This document shows, one piece after another, positions 6,925 to 15,457 of a stretch of DNA of 35,707 nucleotides. A model generated the notes under the pieces. It saw only the letters and a program-made list of their open reading frames with translations, had not been told where the DNA came from and made no database searches. Source of the DNA: Rhodospirillales bacterium (GTDB lineage: Bacteria > Pseudomonadota > Alphaproteobacteria > Reyranellales > Reyranellaceae); NCBI GenBank assembly GCA_016185145.1, contig JACPOB010000109.1:1-35707 (forward strand), given 5' to 3'. Made by a program: the position numbers and the translations under genes. Positions within the stretch are counted from its first letter, which is position 1. The number at the start of each line of letters is the position of its first letter.

Positions 6925-7599
6925 TCAACGCACGCTCAACGACCGGAGCTGATCGGTCAACTGGCCGGCGAAAACGACGCCCGTCGAGGTCACCGGTACC
7001 CCGCCGACCCGCAGGCCTTCCGCGGTCCAGGTGTTGCAGGTGTAGCTCGAGCTGTACGTCCCCGTCGCGGCATAGAAAGCGCTCCCGGGCCCAGGGCCGG
7101 CGGCGAGACGGTGCGTCGTGCCGTCGCCCGACTTTTCGAACGCCGCCCACAGGTAGTTCGACAGCCGGTCGAGCCCCGCCGCCGACAAGCGGAGCTCGAA
7201 CACCTGCGCAGTAGGTCTCGAGTCCCGTGGCGCCCGGTACAGCGGAGTCACCAGAAGCACCGCCGGTCCCGGGAACAGCGCACTCATCGCGTCGCCGACG
7301 GTGGGTGCAGGCGCCATGTAGTAGTTGCGCTCGCCCCAACCGAACGAGAGGTACTGGGCGCCTGGAAAATCGGGCGCAACCGCCCGCAAGGGATCATGTA
7401 TGGCGTGAACTGCAAGAGCGATCTCCGTGTGCCAGCCAGCGGCGGTCACATGGATCGGGACGCCGTCACCAGACGCTTCCTGATAGGTCGGCGACGGCGT
7501 CGAGCCGCAGCCTGGCAAGGTCTGCGACGCGCCGGCCCAGAGACAGGCTCCCAGCAGCGCGCGACGCCTTACGGCACGGCGTGGCGTCTGGCACGTCAT
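6925..7599 (-). CDS. DUF2459-type exported lipoprotein
   Basis: The 224-residue product starts at MTCQTPRR with an arginine-rich n-region (RRAVRRR), a hydrophobic stretch (ALLGACLWAGASQ) and LPGC, a lipobox-like end; a twin-arginine or lipoprotein signal is likely, so the protein should be membrane-anchored in the periplasm. The mature part has GWHTEIAL, YLSFGWGERNYYMAP, LLVTPLYRAPRD and YTCNTWTAEGLRVGG, the pattern I associate with DUF2459 (TIGR02117-like) proteins. Function unknown. A longer frame reaches to 7923, but ATG 7599 directly precedes the signal sequence and is the more plausible start. Divergent from the small secreted protein at 7702. Confidence 0.75.
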   Translation of the reverse strand: MTCQTPRRAVRRRALLGACLWAGASQTLPGCGSTPSPTYQEASGDGVPIHVTAAGWHTEIALAVHAIHDPLRAVAPDFPGAQYLSFGWGERNYYMAPAPTVGDAMSALFPGPAVLLVTPLYRAPRDSRPTAQVFELRLSAAGLDRLSNYLWAAFEKSGDGTTHRLAAGPGPGSAFYAATGTYSSSYTCNTWTAEGLRVGGVPVTSTGVVFAGQLTDQLRSLSVR

Positions 7600-7701
7600 C
7601 GCATCGGCACCTGTTGGCCGACGGCTTTGCGTGCGGAGGCAACCGCCCAGGGGGCGGGGCATTTCCCTTTGTGATGCCTTCCACATAGGGAGAATTGAAC
7701 C

Positions 7702-7977
7702 ATGTACCGTCACCTTATCGCCATACTCGCCGGCCTGACGTTGACGACCGCTGCCGTTGCCCCGGCCACCGCCCAGCAGGCACCGGACTGGAAGCAGACG
7801 TTGGGCGGCCTGCTCAATGGCAACCAGGATCGCGACAACGCTGTCCGACAGGCTTACGAGCGGGGCTACCAGCGCGGCCGCAACGACGAGGCGCGGCAGC
7901 AGGCGCAAGCCCCCCGCGACCAACGAGCCCCGTACGACAGCGGCTATGGCCGGGACCGCGGCGGTTACAACCGTTGA
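7702..7977 (+). CDS. Small secreted Gln/Arg-rich protein
   Basis: A 91-residue protein with a clear signal peptide (MYRHLIAILAGLTLTTAAVA followed by PATAQQ, probable cleavage after ATA). The mature part of about 65 residues is hydrophilic and rich in Gln, Arg, Asp and Tyr, with AYERGYQRGRNDEARQQ and YDSGYGRDRGGYNR; it looks disordered. AGGGAGA precedes the ATG by nine bases. Such small periplasmic proteins are common in alphaproteobacteria, but I recognise no family and assign no function. It lies alone between the divergent lipoprotein gene and a repeat. Confidence 0.75.
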   Translation: MYRHLIAILAGLTLTTAAVAPATAQQAPDWKQTLGGLLNGNQDRDNAVRQAYERGYQRGRNDEARQQAQAPRDQRAPYDSGYGRDRGGYNR

Positions 7978-8000
7978 CGGTTTCGCACGTTCATCGCTTT

Positions 8001-8075
8001 CCTCCCTGCCTCGCTTGCCTCGCTGGGGAGGTGCCCTCGTAAAACGGCGGCACCTCCCCCCCTTCGTGGGAGGAG
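8001..8075. repeat. Family-C repeat, short degenerate copy
   Basis: CCTCCCTGCCTCGC, GGGGAGGTGCC, GGCACCTCCCC and GTGGGAGGAG form nested inverted repeats like those at 13441-13568. The GGGGAGGTGCC/GGCACCTCCCC arms are a perfect 11-bp pair (8025-8035, 8049-8059). It follows the small secreted gene by 23 bases and may serve as its transcript end. Confidence 0.6.
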
Positions 8076-8101
8076 AGTTGCACAGCGCGGCAACCGAACG
8101 C

Positions 8102-8392
8102 TCATCTCGTGGCCGTGGCCAGCATCGGCCTGTACGACACCCTGACGGGCGTCATCGTGCCGGCCCCGTCGCGCGAACAGTTCGAGGCTGCCCGCATCGA
8201 CGGCGCGGGACCGTGGCGGCGATGGCGGTGCTGTCGTTCCTCGGCGCGTGGAACGTCTACCTCTGGCCGCACCTCATCCTCGACTCGCGGAAGCACAAGA
8301 CCCTGTCGATCGGCCTAAAGCTGTTCGCCGGTGGTGCTGCTCTACCTGATGGCGCAGCGACAGCTCGTATCGGCCTTCACCACCTCAGGAAT
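8102..8392 (+). pseudogene. Relic of an UgpE-type carbohydrate ABC permease
   Basis: Three pieces in shifting frames resemble the C-terminal half of a sugar or glycerol-phosphate ABC permease: VASIGLYDTLTGVIVPA, then EQFEAARIDGAGPWRR (the EAA loop that docks on the ATPase), then from 8222 in another frame MAVLSFLGAWNVYLWPHLIL, and from 8328 back in the first frame PVVLLYLMAQRQLVSAFT. Expected membrane segments between the pieces are missing. No intact start or partner genes lie nearby. I infer a decayed gene with internal deletions; it cannot make a transporter. Confidence 0.7.
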
Positions 8393-8690
8393 ACGCTGAT
8401 TATCTTTCAGGGAACCGGCCGAGCTTCTTTGCCCCCGCCGCCAGCCGGCTGCGGGCGCGCGCCTGGACCAGAGCAGGCGCCGGCACTGCCACGCCGCCTC
8501 GAAGCTGGCGCAGCGGTTCCAGTGCGCGCTCGAGGGAAAGACGCGGACGCTTCGCCCGCCAGAATGGAATCGTCCGCTTGGATCCAAGCACTGCCATCCT
8601 CCATCCGAATGCAAGGTGAGTCTCGTCAACATGGTGACGGACTGTCATCCGATTCAAGGCACAAGCAGCGGAAAGGTTCCCTGCGTGCGA
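8393..8690. other. No recognisable gene
   Basis: About 300 bases between the permease relic and the Bug-type gene. A minus-strand frame at 8400-8657 (85 codons) has no family I recognise, no convincing ribosome site and no conserved neighbour. The stretch may be further debris of the decayed permease locus. Confidence 0.4.
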
Positions 8691-9653
8691 CTACTCGATC
8701 TTGATGTTCGCGACCTTCACGACTTCAGCCCACTTCGCCATCTCTCCGCGCAGGAAGGCTGCAAGCTCGGCGGGCGTGGAACCGATTGCATCGGCGCCGA
8801 GATCAGCGAACTTGGCCTTGATATCGGCCGCCGCCAGGATCTTCGCGACGTCGTCATGCAGTCGCTCGATCGTCGACGGCGGCGTGCCGGCGGGTGCCAA
8901 AAGGGCGTTCCATTCGGAGATCTCGCAGCCGGTGACTCCGGCCTCGGCCATGGTCGGAACCTCGGGCGCGGCCGGCGAACGTTGCGCGCTGGTGACGGCG
9001 AGCGCCCTCACCCGTCCGGCGCGCGCCTGCGGCAGCGCCGAGCTCATGTTGCCGAAGTAGAACGGCACGTGGCCCGCCGCGACGTCGGCGACGGCGAGGC
9101 TGCCGCCTTTGTAGGGCACGTGCTGGATGTCGGTGCCGGTGCGCATCTTGAAGAGCTCGGCGGCGAGATGCTGGGCGCTGCCGTTGCCCGACGAGGCGTA
9201 GGAGAGCTTGCCGGGCTCGGCCTTGGCCATCGCCACCAGCTCCGCGACCGTCTTTGCGGGAAAGGACGGCGTCACCACCAGCAGCTCCGGCACCGTGACC
9301 AGCAGCGAGATCGGCGCGAGATCGTCGGGCGTGCGGAACGGCATCTTCGCCATCAGCGAGGGATTGACGGCATGGGCGAAGGCGCCGATCAGCAGCGTGT
9401 GCCCATCGGGCGCCGACTTGGCGACGAAGTCGTCGCCGATCGTGCCGCCCGCCCCCGGCTTGTTGTCGACCACCACGGTCTGGCCGAGGACGTCCTGCAG
9501 CCTGGGCGCGATCAGGCGCGCCGTCGTGTCGGCGCCGCCGCCGGGCGAATAGGGCACGACCAGGCGCACCGGCTTCGACGGAAATTGCTGCGCCCAAGCC
9601 GGCGCAGCGAGGCTTGCGGCCGCCGCACCGAGCAGGACACGACGCCGACACAT
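8691..9653 (-). CDS. Bug/TctC-type periplasmic solute-binding protein
   Basis: The 320-residue product has a Tat- or Sec-like signal (MCRRRVLLGAAAASLAAPAWA) and the hallmarks of the Bug family of tripartite tricarboxylate transporter receptors: FPSKPVRLVVPYSPGGGADT, VVDNKPGAGGTIG, LAPISLLVTVPELLVV, YASSGNGSAQHLAAELFK and HVPYKGGSLAVADVAAGHV. Bug proteins bind small carboxylates in the periplasm. No TctA/TctB membrane genes lie in this window, as is common for orphan Bug proteins. Start chosen at 9653 because it overlaps the upstream stop (ATGA) and begins the signal sequence. Last gene of the long minus-strand operon, so the ligand probably relates to the operon's substrate. Confidence 0.88.
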   Translation of the reverse strand: MCRRRVLLGAAAASLAAPAWAQQFPSKPVRLVVPYSPGGGADTTARLIAPRLQDVLGQTVVVDNKPGAGGTIGDDFVAKSAPDGHTLLIGAFAHAVNPSLMAKMPFRTPDDLAPISLLVTVPELLVVTPSFPAKTVAELVAMAKAEPGKLSYASSGNGSAQHLAAELFKMRTGTDIQHVPYKGGSLAVADVAAGHVPFYFGNMSSALPQARAGRVRALAVTSAQRSPAAPEVPTMAEAGVTGCEISEWNALLAPAGTPPSTIERLHDDVAKILAAADIKAKFADLGADAIGSTPAELAAFLRGEMAKWAEVVKVANIKIE

Positions 9654-10489
9654 CAGGCGCCCCATCCAATCCATTCGCACACGCCGCGGCCCATCACCCA
9701 GTCGAGGTCCTCGCCGCTCAGCCACGGCATCTCTTCGGTGAACATGGTGACGCCCTGGCGGTAGCTGCAGGGCAGGCGCGACCAGTCCGTGCCCCAGAAG
9801 GTGCGCCTGGGTCCGTAGGCGTCGAAGACGCGGCGGATGTAGGGATGCACCGATCGGAAGGGATAGCTCTTGTCGGCGGCGTAGCACGGCATGGCCGAGA
9901 CCTTGGCGGCCACGTTGGGCCGCTTGGCGAGCGCCAGAACGTTGTCGAGGGTTGCGAAGTTCGTGGCTTCGCTCACGTCCTTCGCGCTCTTCAGCCCGAG
10001 ATGGTCGAGCACCAGGCGCAGGCCCGGGTAACGTTCGGCGATCTTGTCGGCGAGATGCATGTATTCATGGTGGAACAGGACCATGGCGGGAATGCCCGCC
10101 TTCTCCATCTCGCCCCACACCCAGTCGAAGCGGCCGTCGAGCAGGGGCTGGCGCAGTATCTCGGTGTGGAAGGTGAAGCGCATGCCCATCATGCCCTTCT
10201 GCCTCCTCCAGCCTGCGATCTGGTCCCGCGCGCCGGGCGCGTCGGGATCGAGGCGGCCCATGATGCAGAAGCGGTCGGGATGGCTCACTGCGGCGTCGAG
10301 CGCCACGTCGTTGCGATCGCCCTCCCACGACGGCGGCACGATGACGGCGCCGTCGACGCCGGCCTTGTCCATCTCGGCCAAGAGCTCTTCCTTGCCGAGC
10401 GGCGTGCGATGCGGCTCGGCGCGCGCCGGCCACGGGCGCTCAGGCGTATTGGCCGCCCAGATGTGCACCTGGGCATCGACGATCTTCAT
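9653..10489 (-). CDS. Amidohydrolase-2 family TIM-barrel hydrolase
   Basis: A 278-residue cytosolic protein with the N-terminal metal motif DAQVHIW (residues 5-11), GVDGAVIVPPSWEGDRN, FTFHTEIL, LVLDHLGLKS and the C-terminal FWGTDWSRLPCSY. This is the pattern of the amidohydrolase-2 family (PF04909-like), whose members hydrolyse lactones such as 2-pyrone-4,6-dicarboxylate and other carboxylated rings, or decarboxylate them. The length is usual. It is preceded by a GGAGG-like site and stands between the small membrane protein and the Bug gene in the operon. The substrate is not readable; a lactonase step on a sugar acid or aromatic breakdown product is plausible. Confidence 0.85.
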   Translation of the reverse strand: MKIVDAQVHIWAANTPERPWPARAEPHRTPLGKEELLAEMDKAGVDGAVIVPPSWEGDRNDVALDAAVSHPDRFCIMGRLDPDAPGARDQIAGWRRQKGMMGMRFTFHTEILRQPLLDGRFDWVWGEMEKAGIPAMVLFHHEYMHLADKIAERYPGLRLVLDHLGLKSAKDVSEATNFATLDNVLALAKRPNVAAKVSAMPCYAADKSYPFRSVHPYIRRVFDAYGPRRTFWGTDWSRLPCSYRQGVTMFTEEMPWLSGEDLDWVMGRGVCEWIGWGA

Positions 10490-10498
10490 TGTTTCCTC

Positions 10499-10936
10499 CT
10501 AACGCCAGCGAAAGGCCGAGCGCATCGCCCCGGCGATCAGCCACATGCCGAAGCCCCAGAGGCCGTAGACCAGCGGCAGCACGACGAGGATCGGCATGCC
10601 GGGCATGTTGAATCGCCCGCTCTTGATGGGCAGCACGACGGTCCAGTTGACGATCGCCACGATGATGGCGGCGAACAGGATCCAGCCCAGCACGCCGCTC
10701 CATGCGCCCGGCAGCCTCGGCACCAGGAACGCCGCGACGACGCCCCAGAGGCCGCCCCAGAAGGCCGACGACACGATCGCCGGCACGCCCCACGGCGGCA
10801 CGCCGCGCATGTTGTAGAGCGCCGCCCGCGCGTAGCCGAGCTCGTTGGCGAGCCAGAAGCCGAGCTGGTGGAAAATGAGAACGCTCAAGGCGCCGGCGAC
10901 GAAGCCGATGATGACCGTACGCATCCAGCCGCTCAT
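10499..10936 (-). CDS. Small integral membrane protein, about four helices
   Basis: The 145-residue product consists almost entirely of hydrophobic segments: VIIGFVAGALSVLIFHQLGF, VSSAFWGGLWGVVAAFLV, VLGWILFAAIIVAIVNWTVV and ILVVLPLVYGLWGFGMWLIA. It is an inner-membrane protein. I recognise no named family. The start at 10936 overlaps the stop of the amidase gene (ATGA), so it is translationally coupled and belongs to the operon. Its size and four helices could fit a TTT small subunit (TctB-like) or an unrelated protein; sequence motifs do not decide this. Confidence 0.75.
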   Translation of the reverse strand: MSGWMRTVIIGFVAGALSVLIFHQLGFWLANELGYARAALYNMRGVPPWGVPAIVSSAFWGGLWGVVAAFLVPRLPGAWSGVLGWILFAAIIVAIVNWTVVLPIKSGRFNMPGMPILVVLPLVYGLWGFGMWLIAGAMRSAFRWR

Positions 10937-12354
10937 GCGATGCCTCCCTTGGTTGGCCGGCGATCGCGCCACGGCCGTGCGCGTTCGAGTTCCGCCGCCA
11001 GCGAAAACAGCATCTCCTCCGACCCGAAGCGGCCCGCGAAGTGCAGGCCGATCGGCAGGCCGTCATCGGTCCAGGCGAGCGGCACGGACATCGCGGGCAC
11101 GCCTGCAACGTTACAGACCGATGTGAACGCCACCATGGGCGCGAGCCCGGCCTGGTACTGATCGGCGCTGCCGTCCATGCGAACGGTGCCGAACGGCAGC
11201 GAGACACGCGCGATGGTGGGTGAGAGAAGGACGTCGTAGCGTTCGAAGAACGCGCCGAGCTGGCGGCCGGTGCGATGGAATGTCTGTACGGCGCGGATGT
11301 AGTCGTCGGCGACAATGGCGCGGCCCTGCTCGGCCGCCTGGCGCGTCACCGGCTCCAGGTCGTCCGGACCGGGCACGCGACCATTGGCGCGGATCTGGAT
11401 GTTGGTCCAGGTGTTCGCCGCCATCACCGTGCCAAGTGCAGCACCGGCCGCCACGGCGTCGTAGGCTGGATAGGCTTCCTCGACATGATGGCCGAGCTCT
11501 TCGAGAAGCTTCGCCGTGCCCGCGACCGCCGCGACCAGCGCGGGATCGAGCGCCTCGCCGCCGACGGGATGGCGCATGAAGGCGACACGCAGCTTGCCCG
11601 GCACGCGCTCGGTCGCCGCCAGGAAGGAACCGGCCGCCGGCGCCGTGTAGGGATCGCCGGGCTCGCTGCCCGCGATGACGTCGAGCAGGGCCGCACTGTC
11701 GCGAACGGAGATCGACACGCCGAGCTGCGCGCCGGCGCCCGCCAGGGTCTCGCCGATCGGCGCCAGGCTGACGCGGCCGCGCGACGGCTTCAGGCCGAAC
11801 AGGCCTGTGAGCGCCGCGGGTATGCGGATCGAGCCGCCGCCGTCGGTGGCATGCGCCATCGGCAGGCCGCGTGCCGCCACGATCGCCGCCGATCCACCGG
11901 ATGAGCCGCCGGGCGACAGGTCCTTGCGCCAAGGATTGAGCGTCGCGCCGCCGAAGGCCGGCTCGGTGGTCGGCGCCAGGCCGAACTCGCTGGTATTGCT
12001 GCGGCCCACGATCACGAGACCGGCGCGACGCATGCGGGCGATCGCCGCGCTGTCGGCCTGGGCGACGGGCCCCTTGGCAAAGAAGCGCGACCCCAGCGTC
12101 GTCGGCGTGCCGACGCAATCGGCCATCAGCTGCTTGACCACGAACGGCACGCCCTGGAACGGCCCCTCGCCTGCCGACGCCACCGACTTCTCGAGCAATG
12201 CGCCTTCGTAGAAGTCGGTGATGGCGTTCAGCGATGCGTTGAGCGTCCGCAGCGTCGCCAGCGTGCCGTCGAGCAGCTCATGCGCGCCAAGCTTGCGCGC
12301 CTTGACCAGCTGAGCGACGGCAAGCGCGTCATGTGTCGAGAAGAGGTCGTTCAC
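10933..12354 (-). CDS. Amidase-signature family hydrolase
   Basis: A 473-residue protein of the amidase-signature fold. The catalytic triad is visible: Lys74 in PFVVKQ, cis-Ser151 in GGSSGGSAA and nucleophile Ser175 in DGGGSIRIPA. These enzymes hydrolyse C-N bonds of amides with the Ser-cisSer-Lys mechanism in the cytosol. Length is normal for the family. The start is GTG at 12354, one base after the stop of the DapA-type gene, which implies coupling. The C-terminal part (AGVPAMSVPLAWTDDGLPIGLHF) is also typical. It probably acts on an amide in the operon's pathway; it is less likely to be GatA because no gatB or gatC is nearby. Confidence 0.9.
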   Translation of the reverse strand: MNDLFSTHDALAVAQLVKARKLGAHELLDGTLATLRTLNASLNAITDFYEGALLEKSVASAGEGPFQGVPFVVKQLMADCVGTPTTLGSRFFAKGPVAQADSAAIARMRRAGLVIVGRSNTSEFGLAPTTEPAFGGATLNPWRKDLSPGGSSGGSAAIVAARGLPMAHATDGGGSIRIPAALTGLFGLKPSRGRVSLAPIGETLAGAGAQLGVSISVRDSAALLDVIAGSEPGDPYTAPAAGSFLAATERVPGKLRVAFMRHPVGGEALDPALVAAVAGTAKLLEELGHHVEEAYPAYDAVAAGAALGTVMAANTWTNIQIRANGRVPGPDDLEPVTRQAAEQGRAIVADDYIRAVQTFHRTGRQLGAFFERYDVLLSPTIARVSLPFGTVRMDGSADQYQAGLAPMVAFTSVCNVAGVPAMSVPLAWTDDGLPIGLHFAGRFGSEEMLFSLAAELERARPWRDRRPTKGGIA

Positions 12355-12355
12355 G

Positions 12356-13420
12356 TCAGTTGCGCCAGCGCTCGAGGTTGGCCGCGACGAATGCGTCGTC
12401 GTTCAGCTCCGGGTAGGTCGCGTACAGGCGATCGATGCCGGCGCTCTGGCCCGGGCTCAGCGTCTCATGCGGATCGAGGCACTCGATCGAGGCCATCAGC
12501 CCCTGGCGACGCAGGATCTCGTGGCAACCCGGGATGCAGCCCGCGAAGTCGTGGTCGACGTCGAACACGACGGAGTTGCAGTCGGTGACGAACGAATCGA
12601 GGGCCAGCATCTCCGGCGGGATGGCGCCGGCCTTCACCGACACTTTCAGGCGCTCCAGCATCTCCACCGCGCCGCGCGTCCACACGCTCCAATGGCCCAG
12701 GAGGCCGCCCTGGAAGCGCAAGGTCACCTCGCGGTTGCCGGTGCGCACGACCATCGGGGTCAGAAGATCGGCGACGATGTGATCGTCGTTGCCGGTGTAG
12801 AGCGTGATGCGTTCCTCGGCATGGGCCTGGGCGATGCCGACCGCGACGTCGAGCGTGCGATAGCGGTTGAACGGCGCCACCTTGATCGCCACGACATTGT
12901 CGATGGCGGCGAAGCGCGCCCAGAAAGCGCGCGACAGCGGGATGCCGCCCACCGCCGTCTGCAGATAGAAGCCGACCAGCGGCATCTCCTTGGCGACTGC
13001 GGTGCAATGCTCGATCAGCTCGTCCTCGCTGGCGCCCTTCAAAGCGGCGAGCGACAGCAGCACGGCGTGATAGCCCAGCGAGCGCGCCGTGCGCGCCTCC
13101 TCGACGGCCTGGGCCGTCCTGCCCACGGCGCCCGCGATCATCACCAGCGGACGATCGGTCCATTCGCGCGCCGTCTCGATGGCGAGCTCCAGGACGGGAC
13201 GATAGAGCCCGACTTCGCGGATGGCGAACTGCGTCGAGTGCACGCCGACGGCCAGGCCGCCCGAGCCGGCATCGACGTAGTAGCGGCTGATCGCCCGTTG
13301 CGATTGCTTGTCGAACGTGCGGTCAGGGCCGAGCGCCAGCGGATGGGCGGGGATCACCGAGCCCTGCCGCAGCAAGGAGAGGACGGGCGCCGGCAGGTCG
13401 CGCCAGTGGAGAGGTGTCAT
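12356..13420 (-). CDS. Dihydrodipicolinate-synthase-family aldolase/lyase
   Basis: The 354-residue product is a (beta/alpha)8 protein of the DapA/NAL family. Tyr152 in GFYLQ and the Schiff-base Lys180 in VVAIKVAPFNRY are at the expected places and spacing. Family members cleave or condense 2-keto acids (dihydrodipicolinate, keto-deoxy sugar acids, N-acetylneuraminate). It is about 50 residues longer than DapA, with a C-terminal tail (LSPGQSAGIDRLYATYPEL). True DapA is unlikely because it sits in a catabolic operon next to an amidase and an enolase-superfamily gene. It is preceded in the operon by a repeat at 13441-13568, which may separate two transcription units. Confidence 0.85.
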   Translation of the reverse strand: MTPLHWRDLPAPVLSLLRQGSVIPAHPLALGPDRTFDKQSQRAISRYYVDAGSGGLAVGVHSTQFAIREVGLYRPVLELAIETAREWTDRPLVMIAGAVGRTAQAVEEARTARSLGYHAVLLSLAALKGASEDELIEHCTAVAKEMPLVGFYLQTAVGGIPLSRAFWARFAAIDNVVAIKVAPFNRYRTLDVAVGIAQAHAEERITLYTGNDDHIVADLLTPMVVRTGNREVTLRFQGGLLGHWSVWTRGAVEMLERLKVSVKAGAIPPEMLALDSFVTDCNSVVFDVDHDFAGCIPGCHEILRRQGLMASIECLDPHETLSPGQSAGIDRLYATYPELNDDAFVAANLERWRN

Positions 13421-13440
13421 GCGTTCATCCTAGTCATTTT

Positions 13441-13568
13441 CCTCCCCATCGTCTTCGATGGGGAGGTGTCCGCGAAGCGGACGGAGGGGTCATGGGCACC
13501 GCGCTGCGGCCCATGACCCCTCCGACGCCGTATGACGGCGCCACCTCCCCACGCGAAGCGTGGGGAGG
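13441..13568. repeat. Family-C palindromic repeat, full copy
   Basis: The element starts CCTCCCCATC and ends GTGGGGAGG. It contains a first hairpin (10-bp arms CCTCCCCATC/GATGGGGAGG), a second GTCCGC-GAA-GCGGAC, a central 14-bp pair GGAGGGGTCATGGG/CCCATGACCCCTCC, a GCCGTATGACGGC hairpin and a final CCCCACGC/GCGTGGGG. It fills the only gap in the minus-strand operon. A shorter relative lies at 8001-8075. Confidence 0.8.
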
Positions 13569-13578
13569 AATGCTTACC

Positions 13579-14445
13579 TTATCCAAGTTCGGGACCCGCC
13601 AAGGCAAAGACGTGCGTGGCATCGTCGAGACCTTTGGCGTCGCCCAGGGTCATGCGCATGTAGCCGCGCGGGCTCACCGCGCCCTGCCCCTCGAGCCAGG
13701 CGCGCACGGCGCGATGTGCGGTGGGCACATCGATGATGAACGGTCCCGGCGCGGCCGTTGCAGCCCTCATAATCAACGCGAGCGCGATCGCTTCACTGTC
13801 GGCGACCACGGGCCCGAGCGATGTCGCGGTCCGGCCTTCGCGGCCCAGCACGAAGCCCACGATCTTGCCTGCGGCATCCTCGGCGACCCAGGCCCGCCCG
13901 GGCTGACGCAGGGCGAGATGCGCCAGGATGGCCGGCCGCTCCATGGCCGCCAGCGGCCGGTCGTAGAGAGCGAGCCTCGGCAGGTCAGCCGGTCCGATGG
14001 GCCGCACGATGACGCCTGCAGGCGGCGCCACAGTGTCCCTTGCCGCGTCGAAGTGCCAGCGGGCAATCGGATAGAGATCGTGAAAGCCGAGCGGCAGGTA
14101 GATGGGACGTCCCTGCTCCGTCGCGTCGAGGCCGGCGACCGCGCCGGCCGAACGCACCTCTTCGATGCAGCGCTTGAGCAACCCCGTCCCGACGCCGCCG
14201 CGCCGACGGTCCTTGGTGACCAGCACCATGCTGATCCAGGCGAGCTTCTGGCCGAGCGGCAGGACGAGCGAGCTGGCGTGCCAACGGCCGTCGGGGCCGA
14301 CGCAGCCGAAGCCGCGACCCGCCCCCAGCATGAAGCGCCAATCCGCGAGGTTCTGGTTCCAACCCGCCTCGACCGACAACGGCCACACGGCCTCGCTCAG
14401 CGCCGCGTCGATCGGCCGGACGTCGAGGACCTCAGTACTTGCCAT
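13579..14445 (-). CDS. GNAT-family N-acetyltransferase, two-domain
   Basis: A 288-residue protein. The N-terminal half has the GNAT acetyl-CoA motif RRRGGVGTGLLKRCIEE (about 80-96) and the PIYLPLGFHDLYPIARWHF strand region. The C-terminal half (VAEDAAGKIVGFVLGREG and the FIIDVPTAHR segment) resembles the second domain of YitH/HolE-like acetyltransferases. The reaction is transfer of acetyl from acetyl-CoA to an amine; the substrate is unknown. It overlaps the preceding epimerase-like gene by 14 bases, so it belongs to the same transcript. Its place in a catabolic operon suggests detoxification or modification of an amino intermediate, which is inference. Confidence 0.82.
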   Translation of the reverse strand: MASTEVLDVRPIDAALSEAVWPLSVEAGWNQNLADWRFMLGAGRGFGCVGPDGRWHASSLVLPLGQKLAWISMVLVTKDRRRGGVGTGLLKRCIEEVRSAGAVAGLDATEQGRPIYLPLGFHDLYPIARWHFDAARDTVAPPAGVIVRPIGPADLPRLALYDRPLAAMERPAILAHLALRQPGRAWVAEDAAGKIVGFVLGREGRTATSLGPVVADSEAIALALIMRAATAAPGPFIIDVPTAHRAVRAWLEGQGAVSPRGYMRMTLGDAKGLDDATHVFALAGPELG

Positions 14446-15457
14446 CGCGCACCTCGTAGTGCGTGGGCTTGTTCAGGGTCGCCATGTCGCGCGCCAGCCA
14501 GTCGGCGGTCCATTCGATCATCTTCGCGAGGGGCACGGAGGGCGGGCCGAACTCCTTCACCATGCGGCGCGAATCGTTCAGCCATCCCGTCGCCGCCGGC
14601 GTGCCGGTGAGCTTGGGCTGCCGGCCCAACAGCCTGCCGAACTCGCCGGCCAGCCAACGCACCTCGATGGTCTCGGGGCCGGTGACGTTGATCGGCGTCG
14701 TCGGCGTCGTGGCATGCGCCAGGCAGCGCAGCGCGATCGCATTGGCTTCGCCCTGCCAGATGACGTTGACGTGGCCCATCGACAGGTCGATCGGCTCGTC
14801 GTCGCGCACCTTGCGGCCGATGTCGTGCAGCACGCCGTAGCGCATGTCGATGGCGTAGTTCAGCCGGAACAGGCGACCCGGCGTGCCGTGCTTGTTGGAG
14901 AAGAACTCGAACATGCGCTCGCGGCCGACGCAGGAGGTGGCGTAGTCGCCGGGCGGCGGGATCGGCGGCACATCCTCGTTCGCGCCGCGGCTGTCGACCG
15001 GCACGAAGGGATAAACGCAGCCGGTCGAGAAGGCGACGATGCGCGAGTCTTTGAATACCTCCGCGACCATCGCCGGCACCTGAACGTTCATCGCCCAGGT
15101 GAGCGGCACGTCACCGGTAGCGCCGAACTTGCGGCCGGCCATGAAGACGACGTTGGCAGCCTTGGGCAGTTTCTCGAGCTGCGCGCGGTCCAGCAGGTCG
15201 GCCGAAATCGGCTCGACACCTGCCTCGACCAGCGCCTCGCGCACGCCGGGCTCGCTGAAGCGGGCCACGCCCATCACCTTCTTCGAGGGCGCAGCGCGCT
15301 TGGCCATGCGGGCGAGCGTCGGGCCCATCTTGCCGCCGACCCCCAGCACGATGATGTCGCCTGGTGTCTTGGCGAGATCGGCGACCAGCGCGTCGGACGG
15401 CGCCGTCATGAAATCCTCGACAGCCTCGACGGTCTCGAAGCGGGCTGGCAGCGTCAT
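14432..15457 (-). CDS. NAD-binding epimerase/dehydratase-like protein
   Basis: The 341-residue product has the extended-SDR nucleotide motif IIVLGVGGKMGPTLARMAKR (GxxGxxG type, about residues 35-54), ANVVFMAGRKFG, STGCVYPFVP and a C-terminal substrate domain. The usual YxxxK active-site motif reads YATSCVGRERMFEFF: the tyrosine is present but the lysine place holds Cys, so a classical epimerase mechanism is doubtful. The start at 15457 overlaps the stop of the enolase-superfamily gene (ATGA) and begins a protein of normal length; a longer open frame upstream is a shadow. Probably oxidises or epimerises a sugar-like intermediate made by the neighbouring enzymes. Confidence 0.8.
   Translation of the reverse strand: MTLPARFETVEAVEDFMTAPSDALVADLAKTPGDIIVLGVGGKMGPTLARMAKRAAPSKKVMGVARFSEPGVREALVEAGVEPISADLLDRAQLEKLPKAANVVFMAGRKFGATGDVPLTWAMNVQVPAMVAEVFKDSRIVAFSTGCVYPFVPVDSRGANEDVPPIPPPGDYATSCVGRERMFEFFSNKHGTPGRLFRLNYAIDMRYGVLHDIGRKVRDDEPIDLSMGHVNVIWQGEANAIALRCLAHATTPTTPINVTGPETIEVRWLAGEFGRLLGRQPKLTGTPAATGWLNDSRRMVKEFGPPSVPLAKMIEWTADWLARDMATLNKPTHYEVRDGKY

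Noticed and set aside
13441..13568. CRISPR-like array
   Set aside because: Hairpins differ from each other, no regularly spaced direct repeats or spacers, no cas genes.
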